Assembly: GCA_013298415.1 (NCBI GenBank) | Contig: JAAFHN010000036.1 | Span: 1-11,876, forward strand | Length of the DNA stretch: 11,876 nt | Direction of reading: 5' to 3' | DNA from: Comamonadaceae bacterium | GTDB taxonomy: Bacteria > Pseudomonadota > Gammaproteobacteria > Burkholderiales > Burkholderiaceae_C | Shown: positions 6,360-11,876 of the stretch, one piece after another | Layout of the letters: every line of letters begins with the position of its first letter | How positions within the stretch are numbered: the stretch's first letter is position 1 | Translations under genes and position numbers: made by a program | Notes under the pieces: model-generated | What the model was told of the DNA's origin: nothing | Database searches by the model: none | What the model saw: only the letters and a program-made list of their open reading frames with translations

Positions 6360-7574
6360 TCATTTTGGAGATGACTCGTGCAAGCGAAGTCGGCTGGCCA
6401 ACCAGATGCTGGCCAGGCTTACTGCCGCACCGAGCAAGCCATTCATCCAGTAGTTCGTGACATGGCCTGCCGCGTCGCGGCCAATCAGCAGCCCACCGAT
6501 GAAGGTGGCGCTGCCCATCGCAGCCAGTTGCACAGCGCCGTTCAAACTCATGAAGGTGCCGCGCAGCTGCGGATCGGCTGCGCTGGCGGAGAGCGCGCCA
6601 CCGGGAATTGCCCGGGAGCTCATGCACACAAAAAAGAGCGTTTGCGTGATGATGATCACCCACAGCGGCACCATGGGCAAGTTCGTTGTCACCAGCAGCG
6701 GCACGCACACCGCTAGGGCAGCAAGCCTGTAGGTTTGAAATTTTCCAACACGGTCGGTGAGCCTGCCCACGTAGCGCGCGCTGGCCAGTGTGGCCAGTCC
6801 CCCGCACAAGTAGACCCAGGGCACATCGGCCATGCGAATGCCCACCGTGCTGGTGGTGTAGAGAGTGATGAAAGGAACCACCAAGAAGCCCGCAAACATC
6901 ATGCACGCTGCGAATGCAAATGCGCGTAAGTGGTTGGCATCCATCAGCACCGTGCGCAAGTTGTGCAGGGGCGATTGCGAGCGCGCCATCGCCAGATGCG
7001 CATCGAGCTTCGGCAAACTCCAAGCTGCAACCGAAGCAAGCAGGGCACACAGCACAGCCAGCATGAAAAAAGGCGCGTGCCAGTTCACGGTAGTCGCGAG
7101 CCACAGGCCCAAAGGAATGCCGGCCACTGAGGCAAGCGAAAACGATGACATCACCACGCTCATCGCTCTTCCCCGTCGCTCAAACGGAATCACGTCGCTC
7201 ACGATGGTGGTAGACACGGCCCCCAGCACGCCGCCAAATGCACCGGCCAACAAGCGCGCACCCATCAGCGCCGCATACGTGGGTGCGAGCGCGCAGGCCA
7301 GTGTTGCCAGACCAAAGAGCACGTAGAGCACCAGCAGCAGCCGCTTTCGCTCAAAGCGATCGATGTAGGTGGATGCCGCCAAGCCCGAGATGCCGGCCGC
7401 AAAGGTGTAAGCCGACACGAGCAGCCCGAACTGCGCATCGCTGATCGCAAACACCCGCCGAAGCTCTGGCCCCAGCGGCATCATGATCATGAAATCCAGG
7501 ATGTGCGTGAACTGAACCCCGGCCAGCGTGAAGAGCAGCAGTCGCTCGTTGATCTTTTGGTTCACACGATCCAT
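6360..7574 (-). CDS. MFS transporter, DHA1 (drug:H+ antiporter-1)-like
   Basis: An inner-membrane major facilitator protein with 404 aa and about 12 membrane segments, the usual size for the DHA1 / AraJ-like group of efflux carriers. The N-terminus 'FTHILDFMIMMPLGPEL' is typical, with an Asp in the first helix that in relatives takes part in proton coupling. 'STYIDRFERKRLLL' is the motif A loop between helices 2 and 3, and 'AGIPLGLWLA' falls at the motif C position in helix 5. The second half repeats the loop as 'VGRLTDRVGKFQTYRL'. The substrate cannot be read; sugar, arabinose-like or drug efflux are all possible. ATG at 7574 has GAGGA at 7579-7583, inside the preceding transglycosylase gene, and the two genes overlap by 13 nt. 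It is the last gene of the leftward unit; the palindromic element lies just beyond its stop. Confidence 0.92.
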   Translation of the reverse strand: MDRVNQKINERLLLFTLAGVQFTHILDFMIMMPLGPELRRVFAISDAQFGLLVSAYTFAAGISGLAASTYIDRFERKRLLLVLYVLFGLATLACALAPTYAALMGARLLAGAFGGVLGAVSTTIVSDVIPFERRGRAMSVVMSSFSLASVAGIPLGLWLATTVNWHAPFFMLAVLCALLASVAAWSLPKLDAHLAMARSQSPLHNLRTVLMDANHLRAFAFAACMMFAGFLVVPFITLYTTSTVGIRMADVPWVYLCGGLATLASARYVGRLTDRVGKFQTYRLAALAVCVPLLVTTNLPMVPLWVIIITQTLFFVCMSSRAIPGGALSASAADPQLRGTFMSLNGAVQLAAMGSATFIGGLLIGRDAAGHVTNYWMNGLLGAAVSLASIWLASRLRLHESSPK

Positions 7575-8173
7575 TTCTTCCTCGCCGCAAACACGGCGTT
7601 TGGATATTCAGCCTTGCCACGGCTGCCGTTGTAGCGGCCCAGCGCCATGAATTCATCGCCCTTTTCGCGATCCAGGTAGTGGCGCAAGATCACGCAGCCA
7701 AAGCGCAAATTGGTTTGCATGTGAAAGAGCTTGCTCACATCGCCGTCACCGATCAGCCGCGCCCAAAAGGGCATCACTTGCATGTAGCCGCGTGCGCCAA
7801 CGACCGAGATGGCGTACTTGCGAAAGGCACTTTCCACCTCAATCAGGCCGAGCACGGTGGTGGTGTCTAAGCCCGCGCGCTTGGTTTCGTACCAGACGGT
7901 TTGCAAAAACTCTTGGCGCTGCTGAAGCTCCGGCTTTCGCTTGGCCAGTTTCGGCGATTGCGCGCTCAGCCAGCGCAGGTATTCCATGCGCTTTTCGGAG
8001 CTTGCGAACTCAGGAATCGGCGGCGCGGTGTTGGCAATGGCGCTGCTGAGTGCGCTGCGCACCGAGTCTGCCAGGGGCTCTTCCAGCTGTTTGCCCGCCA
8101 TCGCGCCATTCGAAAATGATAGCAACGGAAGCAATAAATACCTGGACAGTGAGGTGAAATCTCTTCGAATCAT
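7562..8173 (-). CDS. Secreted lytic transglycosylase, SLT domain (GH23)
   Basis: A peptidoglycan-cleaving enzyme that would act in the periplasm, forming 1,6-anhydro-MurNAc ends. It has 203 aa. Residues 1-26 look like a signal peptide (Arg-rich start, LLLPLLS core, cleavage after AMA). The SLT domain follows at about 95-200: 'LGLIEVESAFRKYAIS' contains the catalytic Glu114, 'VVGARGYMQVMPFWARL' is the conserved GA.GLMQ.MP-type block, and 'FMALGRYNGSRGKAEYPNAV' is the AYN-like block. All key residues are present. No lipobox cysteine is seen, so it is probably soluble. The start codon has no clear Shine-Dalgarno and lies 13 bp from the DUF418 stop, so coupling is likely. From memory, a similar SLT protein often follows proS directly in Comamonadaceae. 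Here two genes intervene. Confidence 0.92.
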   Translation of the reverse strand: MIRRDFTSLSRYLLLPLLSFSNGAMAGKQLEEPLADSVRSALSSAIANTAPPIPEFASSEKRMEYLRWLSAQSPKLAKRKPELQQRQEFLQTVWYETKRAGLDTTTVLGLIEVESAFRKYAISVVGARGYMQVMPFWARLIGDGDVSKLFHMQTNLRFGCVILRHYLDREKGDEFMALGRYNGSRGKAEYPNAVFAARKKWIV

Positions 8174-8186
8174 GGAAAAAGTAGTG

Positions 8187-9377
8187 CTAACTGTCCCGTT
8201 TTGAGGCAGTGGGCATTGTGCTGCGGCTCAGCCAGCGTGCCAGCGGATCGCGCAGGCCACGCCGACTAGTCCAGGCGCACGCCGTCACAGCCACGGCCCA
8301 GAGCGAGAACAGGCTCACCAAGGCAATGGCAGAGTGCTGGAGCGGATGCGCATGCCAAGCCAGAAGCGCCGAGCCCGCCCACGCAGGAGCCAACGCGGCC
8401 AGGCATAGCGACAGACCCAAATACAGCACCAGGGTGTAGCGCCCGGCTGGGCTGAGTGCCACCAACCATGCAGGGGCTCCGCGCCGCAGCGCATGCAATG
8501 CGAGCCCAACAGCGCCGGAGAGCCAGCACAGCCCCACGCCACTGTTGGCCACTTGCCAGAACCAGAGTGCGTCAACAGCACCGGCGCGCATGCGCGTCGC
8601 CATGCCCACGGTGACGCAGAGCTGAATCACCGCACCAAACAGGAAAAGCACCTGCCATGCGCTGCCGGCCCAAACGCTGCGTGCAAGGCGACGGCTTGGC
8701 TGCAGCAATCGCAAGCGCGCGCAAATCAGTCCCGCCAACATCAGCAGGATCACTTGCGGCAAGTACAAAAACATGGTCAGCAGCATTTCCAAGTAGGTGC
8801 TGGCGTTCAGCAGCACCCACTGGGACTGGGCTGGCGCGTTGCCGTAGCTCGGCTCGGCAGCGGCTACTGCAGCGGTTCGGCTCGGATCGTCAAAGCTCCA
8901 CGCCAAAAGCAGCATGCCCAGCCAGATGAGCACGCTGAAGCCACCCCAAAACCGCAGCTTCTTCAACAGCACACGCAGCCTCAAATGTGCCCACCTGCAA
9001 ACCACTAAGCCCGCGAGTGCATAGGCAGTCAATACATCGCCGTAGTAGATGAGCAAGCCATGCACAGCGCCAATCAACAGCAGCTTGAGATAGCGCGACT
9101 TCAATGCTGCACGAGCCTGCAGCGCGTTCGCACGAAAGCCCCTGGCCATGAGCCCCAAGCTGTGCCCAAACATGAAGGTGAGCAAAGGCCAGGCTTTTCC
9201 CATGAACACCGTGAACACGCCCGCATGCACGCCGATGCTCAGCCACGAGTCTGCGGGCGAGGCCAAGCCCAAGGGCAGCGGATAGGCGGGTGCGCTGAGA
9301 TAGCCCATGCCGTTGACCAAGAACACGCCCAGCAGTGCGAGCGCCTTCAAGGCATCGGCAGTGACTTCGCGCTGCAT
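8187..9377 (-). CDS. DUF418 (YeiB-like) multi-pass membrane protein
   Basis: An inner-membrane protein of unknown function with 396 aa and about 9-10 hydrophobic segments. It matches DUF418/YeiB proteins at the N-terminus ('ADALKALALLGVFLVNGMGY', family form 'lDalRGiAllGIlliN') and in the middle ('GAVHGLLIYYGDVLTAYAL', with the conserved His106 and the Gly-Asp pair 113-114). It matches again at the C-terminus ('SPAGRYTLVLYLGLS' and 'GLRDPLARWLSR', equivalent to the GR..LTNYL and GPLEWLWR blocks). An in-frame ATG at 9467 would overlap the ATPase gene by about 90 bp and adds a Cys/Arg-rich leader unlike the family, so ATG 9377 is preferred. That ATG is one base after the ATPase stop (TGA-G-ATG), an arrangement typical of re-initiation. 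The role of YeiB proteins is unsettled (transport or acyl transfer have been suggested). Confidence 0.88.
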   Translation of the reverse strand: MQREVTADALKALALLGVFLVNGMGYLSAPAYPLPLGLASPADSWLSIGVHAGVFTVFMGKAWPLLTFMFGHSLGLMARGFRANALQARAALKSRYLKLLLIGAVHGLLIYYGDVLTAYALAGLVVCRWAHLRLRVLLKKLRFWGGFSVLIWLGMLLLAWSFDDPSRTAAVAAAEPSYGNAPAQSQWVLLNASTYLEMLLTMFLYLPQVILLMLAGLICARLRLLQPSRRLARSVWAGSAWQVLFLFGAVIQLCVTVGMATRMRAGAVDALWFWQVANSGVGLCWLSGAVGLALHALRRGAPAWLVALSPAGRYTLVLYLGLSLCLAALAPAWAGSALLAWHAHPLQHSAIALVSLFSLWAVAVTACAWTSRRGLRDPLARWLSRSTMPTASKRDS

Positions 9378-9378
9378 C

Positions 9379-10728
9379 TCAGGCAGCGCCCGATTCCAGC
9401 AACCAGGCGTATACGGCTTGCACCTGCACATGCGCGGGCAGGTCCTGCCGAGAGAGCGCTTGCGCATCGGTTTTGCCCATCACGAGCAAAAGGCATGTGG
9501 CCTGCGGATGCTCGGTGAGTGCGTCGTCAAAGGCGCGCAACTCGCGGGCCAATGTGCTTGCGTCTGAAATGTCTGCGCACACCTGAACCAGCTGTTGCTC
9601 ACCAGTGGGAAAACGTGCAAAAAAGTCCACTTCGAAGCCGTTTGCCGTGCGCACGTAGCTCAGCTCGGCTTTGCGCCGAGCGAGCTCGTTGGCAACCAGC
9701 ACTTCGAGGTTGTGGCCGATGTTGGGCCTGCCGCTGCGGTCAAACGCGATCACCATGCCGTGATCCACGGGGTAAATCTTGCGCGGGTTGCTGTTGCGGC
9801 GGCGCTCGCTGTCGGTCGCAATCGGCACGGCAGACAGCAAAAACGCATCCACCAAATGCCCAAAGAGCACGTACACCGCATCGCGTGCCACGCTGAGGCC
9901 TTGGGCTTTGAAATCGTTGTAGAGCTTGGAGAGACTCAGCGAACTCGCGGGATTGCGCAGGCAATGGCGCACGAGCCAGCGCAGTGCTGCCACTTGGCTC
10001 ACCTCGTGGCGCTCCACCACATCGCGAAACATCACCGTGTCCACATAGCTTTGCAGCAGCTGGATGCGCAAACCGGTATCGAGCCCCTGCACTTCTGGAA
10101 AACCGCCCACCTGCAAGTAGCGCGCAAAGTGGTGTTGGGCGAGCGCGTGCTCAGTGCTCGTCATGCGCTGGGGCTTGCGGGCGTGTTTGCCCAAATCCAC
10201 GGCATGGTGCCGAAGGTATTCGATGAAACTGAAAGGCGAAATGATGGACTCCACCCCGCGCCCGCGCAGCGAGGTGTGAACTTCGCGCGAAAGCATCTTG
10301 GCCGATGAGCCAGAGACCACGATGTTGGCGTTGTCCGCATCGAGTACGCGGCGCACGAAGCGCTCCCAGCCGGGCACAAGCTGGATTTCATCCAGGTACC
10401 AAGTGGTGCGCACAGTGCTCGGTTTGTGCGCAAACTGTGTGGCGTGCCACTCCAGCATTTCGTTGAGCTGCTCGGTGCCGATGCCTGCCAAGCGGTCATC
10501 GTCAAAGCTCACGTAAATGGATTGCTCGGGTGCTCGGGCCTGAAGCGCGCGCTGCTCAGCTTGCAGTTGCTTCAAAAACGTGGTTTTGCCCGCACGGCGC
10601 ATACCAATGATGGCGTGCGCTTTGCCTGGTATCGCAGGCAGGTTTGCATCGCGCGCGGTGATGCGCTTTTGCGGCAAAGGCTTTGCCGCAGCGCTCAGAA
10701 TTTCAGCGAATGCAGGCAGGATGGGCAT
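9379..10728 (-). CDS. AAA_14 / DUF4143 family ATPase
   Basis: A STAND-like or ORC-like P-loop ATPase of the AAA_14 + DUF4143 class, common in bacteria and archaea, patchily distributed and without a settled role. It has 449 aa. The Walker A motif is 'GMRRAGKTT' (42-50, Lys48), Walker B is 'WYLDEIQLV' (Asp113, Glu114), and sensor-like 'VVSGSSAKMLSREV' is followed by 'LRGRGVESIISPFSFIEYL'. The C-terminal DUF4143 part has 'YLQVGGFPEV' and 'FRDVVERHEV'. It ends in a PD-(D/E)XK-like fold: 'FEVDFFARF' keeps the Asp near 368, but the usual E/Q-x-K strand reads 'VQVCAD', so nuclease activity is doubtful. The ATG at 10728 has only a weak Shine-Dalgarno; no in-frame start lies close upstream. Two interlocked palindromes sit 35-73 bp before it. 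It is the first gene of a tight four-gene block. Confidence 0.9.
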   Translation of the reverse strand: MPILPAFAEILSAAAKPLPQKRITARDANLPAIPGKAHAIIGMRRAGKTTFLKQLQAEQRALQARAPEQSIYVSFDDDRLAGIGTEQLNEMLEWHATQFAHKPSTVRTTWYLDEIQLVPGWERFVRRVLDADNANIVVSGSSAKMLSREVHTSLRGRGVESIISPFSFIEYLRHHAVDLGKHARKPQRMTSTEHALAQHHFARYLQVGGFPEVQGLDTGLRIQLLQSYVDTVMFRDVVERHEVSQVAALRWLVRHCLRNPASSLSLSKLYNDFKAQGLSVARDAVYVLFGHLVDAFLLSAVPIATDSERRRNSNPRKIYPVDHGMVIAFDRSGRPNIGHNLEVLVANELARRKAELSYVRTANGFEVDFFARFPTGEQQLVQVCADISDASTLARELRAFDDALTEHPQATCLLLVMGKTDAQALSRQDLPAHVQVQAVYAWLLESGAA

Positions 10729-10762
10729 GCCCGCATGATAGCAAACTGTTCGTAGGCAGAAA

Positions 10763-10801
10763 ACAGATTTCTAGAAATCTGTCATTTTTAAAATGACAGA
10801 T
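10763..10801. promoter_or_regulatory. Two interlocked perfect palindromes upstream of the ATPase gene (candidate operator)
   Basis: Bases 10763-10782 form a perfect 20-bp palindrome (ACAGATTTCT / AGAAATCTGT). Bases 10777-10801 form a perfect 12-bp inverted repeat around a single T (arms beginning ATCTGTCATTTT). They share 10777-10782, so the hexamer ATCTGT/ACAGAT occurs three times in alternating orientation. The block is AT-rich in a GC-rich neighbourhood and lies 35-73 bp upstream of the ATPase start, in the 107-bp gap after proS. The position fits a promoter with operator sites for a dimeric repressor. No convincing -35/-10 pair was found, and a terminator is unlikely because the stems are AT-rich with no T tail. 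Confidence 0.6.
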
Positions 10802-10835
10802 CGATCCAAAGCTATCGGACTCAATCGACCTTGAT

Positions 10836-11876
10836 TCAGTGCTTGAGCGCAGCTCTCACCCGCTCAGCCACTTGCTTTGCAGCCTCAACTGTCGGCACTT
10901 TGCTGGCTTCTGCATCGCGGCGGGCAAGCACTTCCACCATGCCTTCTTTCAGGGTGCGCTCACCCACCGTGATGCGATGCGGCACGCCGATCAGCTCCCA
11001 ATCGGCAAACATGGCACCTGGCCGCTCGTTGCGGTCATCCAAGATCACATCCACGCCCGCAGCCATCAGCTCGGCATAGACTAGCTCGGAAGCGGCCTTC
11101 ACCTCAGCGCTGCGCTCGGCGTTCACCGGGCACACCACCACGGTGAAGGGCGCGAGCGCCTCCGGCCAAATGATGCCTTTGGCATCGTGGTTTTGCTCAA
11201 TGGCCGCTGCGGGCAAGCGCGTGATGCCAATGCCGTAGCAGCCCATCTCGAAATGCTTGGGCTTGCCGTCTTCGTCCAAGAAAGTAGCGTTCATGGCCTT
11301 GCTGTACTTGGTGCCGAGGTAGAACACATGGCCAATTTCGATGCCGCGCTCGATGGCAAGCGGGCCTTTGCCATCGGGCGATGGGTCGCCTGCAAGCACG
11401 TTGCGAATGTCGGCCACCACATGCGGCTCGGGCAAATCGCGGCCCCAATTCACACCCGTGATGTGGTGATCGGCTTGATTGGCTCCACACACCCAATCGG
11501 CCATGGCGTTGACCTCACGGTCGGCCACGATGGCAACCGGCTTCTTTAAGTTGATCGGCCCCAAGTAGCCTGGCGGCGTGCCGAAGTGCTCAACGATCTC
11601 GGCTTCCGAGGCAAAGCGAAAGCCTTTGTCCAGGCCTTTTAATTTGCCCGCTTTCACTTCATTGAGCGAATGGTCGCCGCGCAGCAGCAGCAGCCAAATC
11701 TTGGAGCCGATCACTTCGCCTTTGTCGTTGAGTTTTTCTGTGGCGAGCACGATGGATTTCACCGTGCGCTGCAAGGGCAAACCCAGCAACGCGGCTACGT
11801 CTTCGCAAGTGCTCTTGCCGGGCGTGGGCGTGAGCGACATCGCTTCAGATGCAACAGGCCGCGCGCTGGGTGGCAG
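10836..11876 (-). CDS. proS: Proline--tRNA ligase, C-terminal part (5' end off window)
   Basis: A cytoplasmic class II aminoacyl-tRNA synthetase that charges tRNA-Pro. The frame stays open from the Met codon at 11840 to the window end, so that Met is internal; about 346 C-terminal residues of a roughly 580-residue bacterial-type enzyme are present. First comes the inserted YbaK-like editing domain, which clears Ala-tRNA-Pro, with 'PTPGKSTCEDVAALLGL' and 'TVKSIVLATE' containing the conserved editing Lys. Then comes the catalytic core ('IEIGHVFYLGTKYSKAM' and motif 3 'MGCYGIGITRLPAAAIEQ'), and finally the anticodon-binding domain ('PFTVVVCPVN', 'DDRNERPGAMFADWELIG', 'PHRITVGE'). It ends in AALKH, as such proteins do. 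It is a single-copy housekeeping gene and anchors the right side as core chromosome. Confidence 0.97.
   Translation of the reverse strand: MPPSARPVASEAMSLTPTPGKSTCEDVAALLGLPLQRTVKSIVLATEKLNDKGEVIGSKIWLLLLRGDHSLNEVKAGKLKGLDKGFRFASEAEIVEHFGTPPGYLGPINLKKPVAIVADREVNAMADWVCGANQADHHITGVNWGRDLPEPHVVADIRNVLAGDPSPDGKGPLAIERGIEIGHVFYLGTKYSKAMNATFLDEDGKPKHFEMGCYGIGITRLPAAAIEQNHDAKGIIWPEALAPFTVVVCPVNAERSAEVKAASELVYAELMAAGVDVILDDRNERPGAMFADWELIGVPHRITVGERTLKEGMVEVLARRDAEASKVPTVEAAKQVAERVRAALKH

Noticed and set aside
9378..9467. An upstream ATG that would extend the DUF418 protein by 30 residues.
   Set aside because: The extension overlaps the end of the ATPase gene, is Cys/Arg-rich and unlike DUF418 N-termini; ATG 9377 gives the normal family start.
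10779..10799. LexA (SOS) box, suggested by CTGT...ACAG.
   Set aside because: The spacing between CTGT and ACAG is 13 bases, whereas a proteobacterial SOS box has 8; the overlapping palindrome has the halves in the opposite order.
1..11876. tRNA, rRNA, CRISPR, riboswitch, toxin-antitoxin or phage-defence genes.
   Set aside because: No supporting structure or protein motif was seen; nearly all of the window is filled by the listed genes and the two intergenic structures.

Overview
The window looks like chromosome of a GC-rich betaproteobacterium, most likely Burkholderiales and perhaps Comamonadaceae. This rests on overall protein character (the bacterial-type ProS with an inserted editing domain, the DctP/Q/M set, an OtnK/OtnC pair) and composition, not on a marker gene, so the family-level guess is tentative. 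No tRNA, rRNA, CRISPR array, transposase or phage gene is visible.

Left half (1-6144, all + strand): one compact catabolic operon. It runs Gfo/Idh/MocA dehydrogenase (5' end off the window), then TRAP transporter dctP-dctQ-dctM, a small ABM-fold protein, an OtnK-type four-carbon acid sugar kinase (DUF1537) and a class II aldolase of the OtnC type. Gaps are 36, 15, 21, 9 and 32 bp, followed by an 11-nt overlap. The natural reading is uptake of a sugar acid, probably a tetronate (threonate or erythronate) or a close relative. It would be oxidised, phosphorylated by OtnK, and decarboxylated by the OtnC-like enzyme to DHAP and CO2. The usual isomerase OtnI is not in the window, and the small ABM protein is a candidate replacement. 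The OtnC-like protein lacks two residues normally expected in its active site.

Middle (6145-6359): a convergent intergenic space holding a nested, two-layer inverted repeat of about 126 bp flanked by 12-bp direct repeats. It looks like a MITE- or REPIN-type element and separates the two transcription units.

Right half (6360-11876, all - strand): read in the direction of transcription, proS (5' end off the window), a 107-bp gap with two interlocked perfect palindromes, an AAA_14/DUF4143 ATPase, a DUF418 membrane protein, a secreted GH23 lytic transglycosylase and an MFS efflux-type transporter. The last four are packed almost without gaps (1 bp, 9 bp, 13-nt overlap) and look like one transcription unit. 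Its ATPase + DUF418 part may be an insertion between proS and the transglycosylase gene. No function for this four-gene set is known to me.
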